DNA of 64,000 nt from Euonymus europaeus (taxonomy: Eukaryota; Streptophyta; Magnoliopsida; Celastrales; Celastraceae): assembly GCA_963580455.1 (NCBI GenBank), contig OY756963.1, forward strand, positions 26,369,555 through 26,433,554. The letters run 5' to 3'. The position numbers were made by a program, and so were the translations under genes. Positions 1 through 12,254 of this stretch are shown piece by piece (position 1 is the first letter of the stretch; every line of letters starts with the position of its first letter). The notes beneath the pieces are model-generated. The model searched no databases. It had not been told where the DNA came from and saw only the letters and a program-made list of their open reading frames with translations.

Positions 1-164
1 TGGCGTCTGGCCTGGCGGGCTTGATAACTAAGACTCGAGAGTGTTGGCTTGTGGCACCCTCCACTCTGATATCATCTCAAAGGTTCACACGATTACGTTT
101 AATTGCAGAGTTCCTGAAACATCTCCTTCAACAAAAATAGGTTGTGACAGTTGAAAGACTTGGC

Positions 165-169
<5 letters not shown>

Positions 170-205
<36 letters not shown>
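170..205. repeat. (TA)n microsatellite
   Basis: An uninterrupted TA dinucleotide run. The surrounding bases 1-637 are AT-rich, show no convincing coding frame, and I see no other feature in them. Confidence 0.95.
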
Positions 206-210
<5 letters not shown>

Positions 211-637
211 TTTGCACATTTATCCTTTAGGGGGAAATGAGGCGAGTCGAGGGTGATAATTGTTCATTATCCCATTTGGTTGAGTTTAGAAAGAGAAATC
301 ATAAACTCATCACACCCTATTCTCTTCATGGACATTAACAAAATTCACCAAAAATGTGATCTTAGCTAATGTTCAAGAATGAATTTTGATGTTTAAAAGA
401 CTATTTTGCCCTCATTTTTAATAAGTAATCACAATCACGACATGTGTACAACTTAATATCTATACTAGTACTTTAAATATTCATAGTAGTAATTTGAAAA
501 CTTATATGTTATCATAACTTTAGCTATATCAAACATCAACAGTTTATTTGACAGCTTATACGCGAGCTATTAAATTTATAGCTTATACACTATTATAACT
601 TACGTTCTACCAAACAGGAGCTACAAGTCTCTTTATT

Positions 638-3600
638 TTCAAGTTGGTTGATCAAGTCCCTCTACTTTTGGCTTTGGTTTTCGTTAACCCTTGTATAATG
701 ATTCCATTAAAAGCTGCTGATGCGGGAAAAAAATATATGACATAGCTTTTAATAAAATTGATGTATAATATATTATATGGCATAATAAAAAAATAAATTA
801 AAAGACTTGGATAGAAAATTTTAAAAAAATCTGCAAATTGAATTAAAAACCCTTACCATCCCCCCACTTCTTTGTCAAAGATCTGGGTTGGTCAACTGGG
901 TTGTCATTGCCATCTCCACCAAGCTTCAGATTTAACAGCCTCTCTTATGATTTTTCATTTAATTGATCTTTTCATTTAATACATATTTTTCATGGCAACA
1001 AAACAATTTTGCATCAGCATTTGCGGCATTTGGGGGTTCAAGTTGGTTGATCAAGTCCCTCTACTTTCGGCTTTGGTTTCCGTTAACCCTTGTATAATGA
1101 TTCCATTAAAAGCTGCTGATGCGGGAAAAAATATATGACATAGCTTTTAATAAAATTGATGTATAATATTATATGGCATAATAAAAAAATAAATTAAAAG
1201 ACTTGGATAGAAAATTTTAAAAAAATCTGCAAATTGAATTAAAAACCCTTACCATCCCCCCACTTCTTTGTCAAAGATCTGGGTTGGTCAACTGGGTTGT
1301 CATTGCCATCTCCACCAAGCTTCAGATTTAACAGCCTCTCTTATGATTTTTCATTTAATTGATCTTTTCATTTAATACATATTTTTCATGGCAACAAAAC
1401 AATTTTGCATCAGCATTTGCGGCATTTGGGGGTTCAAGTTGGTTGATCAAGTCCCTCTACTTTCGGCTTTGGTTTCCGTTAACCCTTGTATAATGATTCC
1501 ATTAAAAGCTGCTGATGCGGGAAAAAATATATGACATAGCTTTTAATAAAATTGATGTATAATATTATATGGCATAATAAAAAAATAAATTAAAAGACTT
1601 GGATAGAAAATTTTAAAAAAATCTGCAAATTGAATTAAAAACCCTTACCATCCCCCCACTTCTTTGTCAAAGATCTGGGTTGGTCAACTGGGTTGTCATT
1701 GCCATCTCCACCAAGCTTCAGATTTAACAGCCTCTCTTATGATTTTTCATTTAATTGATCTTTTCATTTAATACATATTTTTCATGGCAACAAAACAATT
1801 TTGCATCAGCATTTGCGGCATTTGGGGGTTCAAGTTGGTTGATCAAGTCCCTCTACTTTCGGCTTTGGTTTCCGTTAACCCTTGTATAATGATTCCATTA
1901 AAAGCTGCTGATGCGGGAAAAAATATATGACATAGCTTTTAATAAAATTGATGTATAATATTATATGGCATAATAAAAAAATAAATTAAAAGACTTGGAT
2001 AGAAAATTTTAAAAAAATCTGCAAATTGAATTAAAAACCCTTACCATCCCCCCACTTCTTTGTCAAAGATCTGGGTTGGTCAACTGGGTTGTCATTGCCA
2101 TCTCCACCAAGCTTCAGATTTAACAGCCTCTCTTATGATTTTTCATTTAATTGATCTTTTCATTTAATACATATTTTTCATGGCAACAAAACAATTTTGC
2201 ATCAGCATTTGCGGCATTTGGGGGTTCAAGTTGGTTGATCAAGTCCCTCTACTTTCGGCTTTGGTTTCCGTTAACCCTTGTATAATGATTCCATTAAAAG
2301 CTGCTGATGCGGGAAAAAATATATGACATAGCTTTTAATAAAATTGATGTATAATATTATATGGCATAATAAAAAAATAAATTAAAAGACTTGGATAGAA
2401 AATTTTAAAAAAATCTGCAAATTGAATTAAAAACCCTTACCATCCCCCCACTTCTTTGTCAAAGATCTGGGTTGGTCAACTGGGTTGTCATTGCCATCTC
2501 CACCAAGCTTCAGATTTAACAGCCTCTCTTATGATTTTTCATTTAATTGATCTTTTCATTTAATACATATTTTTCATGGCAACAAAACAATTTTGCATCA
2601 GCATTTGCGGCATTTGGGGGTTCAAGTTGGTTGATCAAGTCCCTCTACTTTCGGCTTTGGTTTCCGTTAACCCTTGTATAATGATTCCATTAAAAGCTGC
2701 TGATGCGGGAAAAAATATATGACATAGCTTTTAATAAAATTGATGTATAATATTATATGGCATAATAAAAAAATAAATTAAAAGACTTGGATAGAAAATT
2801 TTAAAAAAATCTGCAAATTGAATTAAAAACCCTTACCATCCCCCCACTTCTTTGTCAAAGATCTGGGTTGGTCAACTGGGTTGTCATTGCCATCTCCACC
2901 AAGCTTCAGATTTAACAGCCTCTCTTATGATTTTTCATTTAATTGATCTTTTCATTTAATACATATTTTTCATGGCAACAAAACAATTTTGCATCAGCAT
3001 TTGCGGCATTTGGGGGTTCAAGTTGGTTGATCAAGTCCCTCTACTTTCGGCTTTGGTTTCCGTTAACCCTTGTATAATGATTCCATTAAAAGCTGCTGAT
3101 GCGGGAAAAAATATATGACATAGCTTTTAATAAAATTGATGTATAATATTATATGGCATAATAAAAAAATAAATTAAAAGACTTGGATAGAAAATTTTAA
3201 AAAAATCTGCAAATTGAATTAAAAACCCTTACCATCCCCCCACTTCTTTGTCAAAGATCTGGGTTGGTCAACTGGGTTGTCATTGCCATCTCCACCAAGC
3301 TTCAGATTTAACAGCCTCTCTTATGATTTTTCATTTAATTGATCTTTTCATTTAATACATATTTTTCATGGCAACAAAACAATTTTGCATCAGCATTTGC
3401 GGCATTTGGGGGTTCAAGTTGGTTGATCAAGTCCCTCTACTTTCGGCTTTGGTTTCCGTTAACCCTTGTATAATGATTCCATTAAAAGCTGCTGATGCGG
3501 GAAAAAATATATGACATAGCTTTTAATAAAATTGATGTATAATATTATATGGCATAATAAAAAAATAAATTAAAAGACTTGGATAGAAAATTTTAAAAAA

Positions 3601-3784
3601 ATCTGCAAATTGAATTAAAAACCCTTACCATCCCCCCACTTCTTTGTCAAAGATCTGGGTTGGTCAACTGGGTTGTCATTGCCATCTCCACCAAGCTTCA
3701 GATTTAACAGCCTCTCTTATGATTTTTCATTTAATTGATCTTTTCATTTAATACATATTTTTCATGGCAACAAAACAATTTTGC
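638..3784. repeat. Tandem array of a 396-bp unit, eight copies
   Basis: Units begin with TTCAAGTTGGTTGATCAAG at 638, 1037, 1433, 1829, 2225, 2621, 3017 and 3413. Spacing is 396 bp throughout except for the first unit (399 bp), which has three extra bases in two AT-rich runs and a few substitutions such as CTTTTGG for CTTTCGG. By eye units 2-7 are identical; the last matches until it is cut at about 3784, where it lacks the segment before TTTGGGGG. There is no open frame, no TG...CA ends, and no tRNA-like boxes. The wording (a phrase like AAGTCCCTCTACTTTCGG) resembles ends of short plant transposable elements, so the unit may be an amplified piece of one; that is inference. Confidence 0.97.
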
Positions 3785-3807
3785 GGCATTTGTGTGTGCG
3801 GGGGGGT

Positions 3808-3889
3808 GGCCGGTGGGGGAGGGGGCGCGTTTGTAGAGAGAATCATTTGGCCGGTGGGGGAGGGGGCGCGTTTGTAGAGAGAATCATTT
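3808..3889. repeat. 41-bp direct duplication, G-rich
   Basis: Two perfect, adjacent 41-bp copies (3808-3848 and 3849-3889), each starting GGCCGGTGGGGGAGGGGGCG. They lie immediately after the 396-bp array and a G7 run at 3800-3806. The block is far more GC-rich than anything nearby. Confidence 0.95.
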
Positions 3890-5276
3890 GAAGACTCTGT
3901 TCGGTGATTCTATTTTATGATCAATCACCGTCTCATTTTCTTATTTTTAATTCATTAATCTTTACACACTTCATTATATTATTGGTCCAGCCCAAGCCCA
4001 TGCTCATGGCCAAGTGTTTGGCATGTTAAAAATTATAAAAACAAAAATACAGGTCACCAAACTAACGGACAGGTAAAAGTTTAGCAAAGTTACAATGAAA
4101 AACTGACCAAAGGCCTGATTATACCATAATCGAAAGTAGAGCAACTCCGATGATCCTGTTTAAAGTACAAGGATTTGATTGACCCATTGATAAGTAGAGG
4201 AGTTAAATTGATACTTATTCAAATATATAAATATGAAATAATGATGCGAGGTCTTGTTCATCACAGTGGAAAATCCCAAATCTAAGGTTTGTAGAATAAT
4301 TTAAATGAGAATGAGATTTTGATTCACATTTTGTATGCATAAAAACTGTTTTGGGAATGAAAATAAAATATGTGTTTTGTCCATTTTACCTTTTACTAGT
4401 AATACATGCAGTGTCATTTTGTCCTTTCAAATTTTTTTTTACTTTACATTATTATTTTAAAGGCTTAATAAGTCAAAAAAAATCTATGAAAAAAAAAATT
4501 GGAACAAAAAAATTATGAAAAAAATGTAAAAATAAAGGGGCATTTTAATCATTTAATAGTTCATTTTATGCGGAATAGACCATTCCCACCAAATTTAGGT
4601 GGAATGAGAATAGAGGGGAGAAGAAGAAATGTAGAATGAAATTGGTTATTTCTATTCACTCAAAAATTAATATACCAAACAACGAAATGGAATGACCCAT
4701 TTCATATTCCACTTTATTCTCTATTTATCCCTAAAACCAAACGATACCTAAAAGCTTGACTTCGGGGACACATAATCATCAGTCACCACTCCAATAAGAG
4801 CTAATGCAACATGTGCTGGAAGGCATGAGGAGCCAAGTGTCTTTTGCTCAAACCAAGGGTTTTCCTTGAATGAAATGTACCACAACCCCACCACAAACAA
4901 ACAGCGACAAGTTGCGATTTTCAACTATACGTCTCCCTCTCTATTCTCTATTTACCTAATTATACATGTGACAATCAAAGCCAGTTTGATAATTTGATTA
5001 TCTCTAAGCACCGCAGAAGTATTTGACCGTTGAATTACAAAACATAACAACTGAAAGTATTAAAGCGTCTGTACGTGAGCAATTCAACCATTATTCCTTT
5101 CACGCCAATATTTAAATTAGAAACAAAACAAAGATCAAATGAGGTCAAACCTGTTATTCAAATTTGTTGACGAATACTGTCAGTAGAGTTGCGTAATTGC
5201 AACAACCTCTGTCGTTGTTGCATGGAATCAAGGTTGATCGACATTTTTTTCATGTTAGCCACCAAATTCTCAGGTA
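3890..5276. other. Intergenic, no gene seen
   Basis: AT-rich DNA without a supported coding frame. The stretch 4080-4240 contains text resembling, in reverse complement, the start of the 396-bp unit (a CTCTACTTTCG-type phrase), so it may be the far end of the element from which the array arose. Bases 4270-4745 look like decayed transposon sequence, but I could not define ends. Confidence 0.4.
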
Positions 5277-5870
5277 CTAGAGTTCATCGTCAACTTGCAT
5301 AGATCTTGCTGCAACACCATGAATCACAAATTCAGCAATCCCCACCCAAAAGAAAGAAAAATACCACAAAACCAAAGGATTGTCATGCTGCATGATATCT
5401 AACTCTGGAAAAACAACATGATGCGCTAAGCAACCCCACATTAACCGAACTGCAGCTTCTACAAAGACAAATGATTTCAAACAGAACATATCACATTATC
5501 ATAAAGCTCCAAAACCAAAATGCGCAGAGGAATGGAAAATGATAATTATATAAAAGAGGCTGAGTACCGAAATGTTGTTTGAGGATGACTCATAATTTTC
5601 TGCATGCTTGTCAAATTGAATGCTCTGAGCCTCTCAGTTCTCAAGTCCGTGCCCTGAGAGAGGTTTGAACTTTGAGCGCATCATCCATGGACTGAGATAA
5701 AACCAAGCAAAGAACACAAAAACATAGTACCTTGCAATTCCAAACGCCATGTTCGAATGAAAAAATGTTTCTTCACGCTTTCCATTGAATTGTTCACATC
5801 CCAACCTTAATGCATAAAAAACCAGTAAGCACGGAATAAGAGATGGAAAAATGACATTCAAGATGCTCAT
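5277..5870 (-). CDS. Possible small multi-pass membrane protein, gene model unresolved
   Basis: Two open stretches on the minus strand look coding. The first (5870 down to 5634) starts with ATG and is rich in hydrophobic and aromatic residues, including a segment reading FVFFAWFYLSPWMM, and ends in TGA. The second (about 5475 down to 5277) starts after an acceptor-like TTTGTCTTTGTAG and reads AAVRLMWGCLAHH through another hydrophobic stretch to a stop after VDDEL. A strong donor (GCAAG/GTACTATG) lies inside the first block near 5723, but joining it to the second changes frame. Either the exon choice differs from mine, the blocks belong to separate transcripts, or the gene is broken. I do not recognise the family. 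Confidence 0.3.
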
Positions 5871-6381
5871 TTTAGATCATATCTCACATTCCCGGAGACG
5901 TCAGATGTTTTGGGACAACCATGCATCAATGCACAACAAATAATAGATGCATAATGCACGTTGGAAAAAGATACGTTACTGTTACTGCATCTTCTGCATG
6001 ATTGCTTACTTCTCAGCGTACATTTTGCGGACGAGGGCAGAACCACAGAAGGAAAGGAATATAGAAATGGATTCTTCCTTGGAACTACTCAAGGGAAGAC
6101 GTTTTTGAGGGAAAAATCAATAAATTAATAATCAATGTATAAAGGAACTTTCATGGTACACATTACAAATTGTACTGGTGCTGACGACACCATGAATTAC
6201 AGCTTTCCAGGATTTCTATCCTCTGAGGTAATTACAGGAAGGATGGGATGGACAGTAATGCTATAATCACAGATCATCTCAATCCACCCGAAGATTCCGA
6301 AACTGAGGTCAATTTGAATATTGGCAGGTTGCATGCGACCACATATGGGTATTCTGCTTTCTTCCATGACTCACCTTCCAA

Positions 6382-9300
6382 TCAATAAGGTTTACTCTGT
6401 CTGTTGTCTCGCTTAAGTTGTACCTTCAATTTCTTACCTCCTAATTGGCGCCCGTTCATCATACTAATAGCAGCCTGAGCAGCTACTGGAGAGTCATAAC
6501 TGACAAATCCTGCAAATACATACATATGAGAGATATACAAGATTCCTCATGAATCATGACGGAAGCTAAAAACTAAAGCTCAACTGGAACCATACATACC
6601 AAAGCATTTGCTGACACCAGTTGCTTTGTCAACAAAAACCTTAGCACTTAAAACCTTTCCAAACGGCTGGAAAGCACTGGCAAGCTCTAGATCACCGAAT
6701 TCTTGAGGTATGTGATATATGAAAAGATTGGCACCAGGCGGACCTAAATGGAGACATTAGAATGCTGCAACTAAATTATTATTATTTTTTTGAAAAAAAG
6801 AAAACAAAAACAATGGAAATGTAAACACAAACCTTCAGCCTGACCCCCAGAACTTGTACCAGCACTTGAAGATGGAGCAGAGCTACTACTATTAGAAACT
6901 GAAACTGGTACTGAACTAGGTGAACCACTCAAAGGCCGATGACTCATTATTCCTCCAGGATATGACATGGGATACCGAATGCCAAGCAGCCCAGGATATG
7001 TGGACCCCATATAACTTGCAGGAGCCATTGGATAATTTCTGGGAGTCATACTTGAGGCCAGGTGTGGTGAGATTCCACGCAATGCATTTCCTTGGTTTAC
7101 TGGAGGAATCATATTGTGGAAAGGTGCTTGATTCTGCATTGCTGGTAGACGGTACTGCATAAGTCCATAGGTACCAGGAGCCTACAAGGATAACAAACTG
7201 ACAGCCATCCTCTATATCCATTCTGGTATCAAATACAGCAATAACAACCCGTGGCAAAATGATAAACATAGCTCAACATATTTAGCATAATATAGACATG
7301 AATAAAAGTGCGGAGAAGCTCTAATATTTGGAGATGCATTGAACTAACCTGATATCCATATCCACTATAGGGGGGAATATATCCCATTGGCAAAGCTCCA
7401 AATAGTGAAGGAGATTGTGAATCACTACTTCCCACGTTAGAAGCTTGCGTATGAGCCTTCTGAGCCCTCCGAGCTTGTCTTTCCTTTTCTGTATCTGCCC
7501 ATTTGACAACCAGGGGAACACTTGAACCCTACTTGAGGGGGAAAAAAACATATTAGAATACCAAATGACAGAGAATGTAATCAGTGTAGCATTAGCTGAT
7601 ATACTCATATACAGAAACTATAAAAAGTTAATACAGTCTTAAAGCCCAATTAAATTGACAGTAGTATCAAAGAGCCAAGGCAACTATAAGATGCAAGAAC
7701 CATTAGCAATCAAGAGCAGAAATAAATCTCATTTTTCTACGTCCACAAAAAGCAAAAAGAAAAAAACAAGAGTTGCTGAAAAGTTTTTAAGCTTCTATTC
7801 TGCCCATCTGATCAAGTGTTAGTATTTTCTTGGGGTGAGGTGTGTACGATCAGACAAAGATGCTATGAGCCTATGCTAGATCCACACCAAGCTGCTATAT
7901 GAAATGCCGATGTTAAATTTCATAGCTTACACTATACAATGAAAACTACGGAGAGATACTGGTGGTAAAGGATATAAATTATCACTATTTGGAGCGTGAA
8001 CACCTGCCTCCTCATATATTAATTAACAGGATAAAACTTTGCAAATCATTACCATATAAACAATATAAGTTGGAAATATGGCGCTAACCAAATTTTCCTA
8101 CTGAAAAAAAAAAATGTGGCATCGCTAATGTCTAGTAAAAAGGCATATGGAGCAGATGTCTACATAAAATCAATGCATTTTTATAAAACTTTACACTTGC
8201 AACTGCCCTAAACGATAATCATCAAAATATCAAATAAACATTCAGTACTCTAGAAAATTAATATGAAATATCCTCAGCATATATCATAACATTGGTTTTT
8301 CAATAGAAAAACATACACATAGCCACAAACCTCCATTTTGTGTTTCCCATTGATGGCCTCAAGCGCAGCAAGGGCTTGTTCTTTAGTCTCATACTTCAAA
8401 AATGCACATCCTACCATAAAGAAGTAGAGTGTCACCAAATAATTTGTTGAGATCAGAGATTTCGGGTTTCATAAATTTGCAAAAAAGATGATAAGAGACA
8501 AATGTATGTAAAAGAGCACCTCTGCTTGTTTGCTGAGAACCTCTTAAAATCTGTAAGTCTCTTATAGTTCCATATTTTGAAAATAGAGCAGAAACTTCGG
8601 CTTCTGAAACATTCTTTGGAAGCATGCCAACAAAAAGCTTGTGCTCTGGATAGTAGGGATAGCAACGGTTATTGCCCATATGACATGGAACATAAATGAC
8701 AAGACACCTTCAATAAAGGAGAACTAAGAAAACAACATGATATAATGATTGAAAACTATATGTGATGTAACCATCTAAAAGAAAAACAATTATAAAATAT
8801 TACACCTAGCCTTTCCAACTCGCCATCCGCATACTTCACTTGCAATGGACTAGATGCCTGGATCAAGTAGAGAGAATGAGATCCCATTAGAGAGAACACA
8901 ACATGAATACACGGTAACAAAGGGTACAAGAATAGAGAAACATAAGGCAGTAGGAAAGGATTAGATTGTCTTGGAAAACTGTTTTGCAACAAATTGTTTG
9001 ATTTTAAAAAACTTCATCCTAATAATACAACTAGAATTGCAATCGATGATGCATGCATCAGAAAGAACCAATCAAATCAATCCAAGCATTAATCCTAATT
9101 CCTAAATGAAGAAGCAAGAGACAATCTGGCCAAAAAAAGTCAAATTGTATATCCTTGTGGCGTAAAAATGATTCAATGAACATTTCATTACTATTAGTGT
9201 GGTGATCAGGACGGATGTTGTTCAAGAAAAATATAATAATTTCAATAATATCTGGTTTTTTCCATGGGGCTCGGAGCAAATTTTCATGCTGGAATTTTTT

Positions 9301-10606
9301 TGCATCTGTAAAAGGCATTTCTCTGGCTCATGTGCCTTTCAGTTGCCATCAAAAACAAATTTTCATAAACCGAGGATAGTTAGCAAAGCATCTTATCACT
9401 ACTAGCACTTGGTATATGCATGCTACTTTCGTCAGAACTGAGAACCCAGAAGCCTAATCATTACACCATTTGGTATCTCCTAGGTAACGTGACCTGTTAC
9501 CACACCAATGGCATTGGTGTTGGCCAAGTGCCACAATATGGGCAATTGCAATAAGCAACTTTTCCCTTCCCCATTATATTGACAAAAGCCAACATTCAAG
9601 AATCCACAGTGAAGAGTCAGAGCAATATAAGCTCCATTAAATTTGTCATTTTAAGATCTAGCACCTTAACGTAGTGAGCCAAGTCAACATCTAAACTTGA
9701 TCAGTTTGCTACAAAGTTTTATTCTTATCAGCAGAATCGTCTGTATAAAATATCCAGCATTTCCATTGGATAAACAAAATAAAATGTTAAGCTTTCATCT
9801 GGTGCGTTATGGATTTATATGTTAAATTAATGTCAATTTCTGTAGGAGATGCGTTCATTAGTATATAACTAAACGTCAGTTTAGACAAACAGCTTCATAA
9901 GCAGACTGGGAATAGTTTTCAAACAATGCACATATCTGGACGTACAAATCACAGTGTCAGGAAGCGCTATATTAGTTCATTATACGAGAGCTGTCTCTTT
10001 GAGACTTTGTAATAAACGCCAATCGCCATTTTTGAAGCCTACAAAGCTTAACTATGTCTTCCAGTACGGATCAGCAATGTATGGAAGACATTCTCACCAC
10101 ATTCATTCGCAATGCGCCATATGATCTCCACCAAAACAGAAGACAAATGTTAGAGATCGAAAATGAACGTACCCCTGGTAATGTCTTATTATTATGACAA
10201 GCATTGACTGCCTTGTCCGCCTCTTGCCTCGACGGACATATCACAAAACAACACCCTAAACCAAAAAAAAGAAACGAATTAGGGTTCAAAACAGCATACG
10301 CCGTGCAAATCTCAGTGTTTCACTCGACGAATCACACAAGTGACGCAAATTTACTAAAAAAAGAAAACGGTGGGAACAAGAGAAAGAATTAGAGTAGTGT
10401 GAGAATGTGGGATTCGAAATGAAGAGAAGGGAACCTCTGGAGGCGCGAGTGACCTTGTCCTTAATGATGTTGACTTCGTCTACCAGAGCGAAGTCTTTGA
10501 ACATTGCGAGCAACTGAGCTTCGGTCATATGCTTCGGCACTTGACCTACAAACAGCTTGACGCTCTCATCTCCGTGAGTGTTCTTCTCCTTCTTACCATC
10601 CGCCAT
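6382..10606 (-). CDS. CELF/Bruno-like RNA-binding protein with three RRMs
   Basis: Nine coding exons on the minus strand: 10606-10435, 10255-10173, 8857-8806, 8645-8520, 8410-8331, 7528-7349, 7181-6833, 6743-6600, 6509-6382. All junctions are GT-AG and keep frame, giving 437 residues. RRM1 (about 18-101) has RNP2 LFVGQV and RNP1 RGCCFVIC. RRM2 (about 104-180) has LFVGML and RGCAFLKY. RRM3 (about 348-425) has LFIYHI and KCFGFVSY. A Met/Pro/Ser-rich linker of about 160 residues separates RRM2 and RRM3, the CELF/Bruno layout. The protein ends [14 protein letters not shown]. Known plant relatives (Arabidopsis BRN1/RBP-DR1) bind mRNA 3' UTRs and lower target stability, for example in flowering-time control. 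The start is the ATG at 10606, since no in-frame ATG lies just upstream. Introns 2 and 5 are long (about 1.3 kb and 0.8 kb). Bases 6130-6381 are probable 3' UTR. Confidence 0.93.
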
Positions 10607-12254
10607 TAATGTCAACTCCTCTGCGCCTTTCTTCCTCGCTGTCTCCTTCTTTCTCTCTCTCCGATCCCCTGTTTTCTCTCTCTAGATTCCTGTTTTTCCT
10701 AATTTTGAAATTTTCTATATTTTCTTGGTGGAGTCGTCGCAGGGAAATTCAGGGATTTCTGGATGGCAAAGTTGGATCTTCATCATAATTTAATAGTACG
10801 TAACTGGGCTCCATCTTACGCAGATTTACCACAGTGTCCTGACAGCTGTTGCAGTCGATGAATGCAAGCTTACAGTTGTGAGTCGAAATAAGGATTTGTA
10901 CACCGAAGCACCTGGACGAAATGACGCTTATGCCCTTATCTCTCTTCTTGTCTCTTTTCAAACAAGAAGGTGGAGAATAAGGAAAAGGCGTAAACGGAAT
11001 TTTGATTTAGTGGGGGATCGTGGATCAAGTGGGGCACACACAAGTCTTATTTATGACTTTATGGTAAGAACAAAACTCTCCAATTAATTATGCATTTATT
11101 TTCACTTGTAGAAATTACTGGTTAAATTGGCAAGATTCAATTTAATTAATTAACCTTTAATAAAATGATTGGCGTAAAAATAATCAATGCTAAACTCCAC
11201 TACTAGCAAATTAGTGAGGATATTATAGATCCTCATTCCCTATTTTTCACTCACTTCTCTCCAAATTTTCAAGGCAACGAGAGGACGACGACGAATCTCC
11301 TCCCTTTCTTACTCATTCTTTGAGACAGGTCTGATGCTTCCTCCTCCTATATAAATTTGTAATTTTTTTTCTTTTCTGTGTTGAATAAAAAATGTTCAAG
11401 TTTTTTAACCACATCGTTTGCAATGGAGGTGAAATCTATATCTTGTTATCCATTTGCATGGATTCTTCACCACATTGGTTCTTCTGGTGTGTTTCAACGA
11501 TAAAGTATTTAGTGCTAAATTATGGGACTCCTAGATATGATAGAGATTAGTCTTTTTTTATTAAGAGAAAGTCAATAACCTAGATCTAGTACATGTGTAC
11601 TTTATTTGTTTAGTCTGTCCGAGTTCATCTCTGGAGAGTGTTGTATAATATCACATGGCGTAATATGATGTTGTTCGATGTTTGTAATTTCTTAAGCTAC
11701 TTTAGTGACGTTAGATGTAACTTTTATTTTCATACAATGAAATGTTGGATTTAAATCTTAAAAAAAAAATACTTTAGTAGCCTAAACTAAAAAAACTACC
11801 TCGTCTTTAATGAGCTAATCATGATTTAGTTGGCAGCTATATATGCCGCTCCTTAAATGGACAATTTGCATTAATTAAAGGGATGTTTGTGTGGATCAAT
11901 GTGGCATGAATAGACTGATAGAGTGGATTATAGCAGCACTAGTCTCCTTTAATGAAAGAGACAAGTCTCCCCATTAATAAGAGCTTTCCATTGTTTTCAC
12001 TGGGCCTCCATTTTCAGCTTAAATGTCAAACCATGTTTCCCTCCTTCCCCTTTTTGAATTTAGCAATGCATTCACATCTATTCTTCCTTCAATGTCCAAT
12101 CAATTTGTCATTTTTAACCCCTTTTACCTGTCATTGTTTCTGTTTTTGGTAGGACAAATGTCACAAATCCACGTTACTTTGTTGGTTTTTTATTTGTTGT
12201 TAATGCTGCCTACAATGTTACCAACTTGGATAGTTGAATTATATGGAAAAGAAG
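10607..12254. other. Bruno 5' flank and intergenic DNA
   Basis: Bases 10607-10690 are pyrimidine-rich on the minus strand and probably the 5' UTR/promoter of the Bruno-like gene. From 10740 to 12254 I see only short unsupported frames. The patch 11200-11335 (a CT-rich stretch ending in GAGACAG/GTCTG) resembles an orphan 5' UTR exon, but no coding exon follows it. Confidence 0.4.

Noticed and set aside
638..3784. CRISPR-like or LTR interpretation of the regular repeats
   Set aside because: The whole 396 bp repeats without unique spacers, there are no TG...CA ends or target duplications, and the sequence is clearly a plant nuclear genome.
4080..4240. Right terminal inverted repeat of a composite element holding the 396-bp array
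   Set aside because: There is resemblance in wording to the unit start in reverse complement, but no exact inverted repeat or target duplication could be fixed; kept only as a remark.
10286..10434. Extension of Bruno exon 1 past 10435
   Set aside because: The GAG/GTTCC donor followed by the exon at 10255 gives the canonical RNP1 motif; read-through does not.
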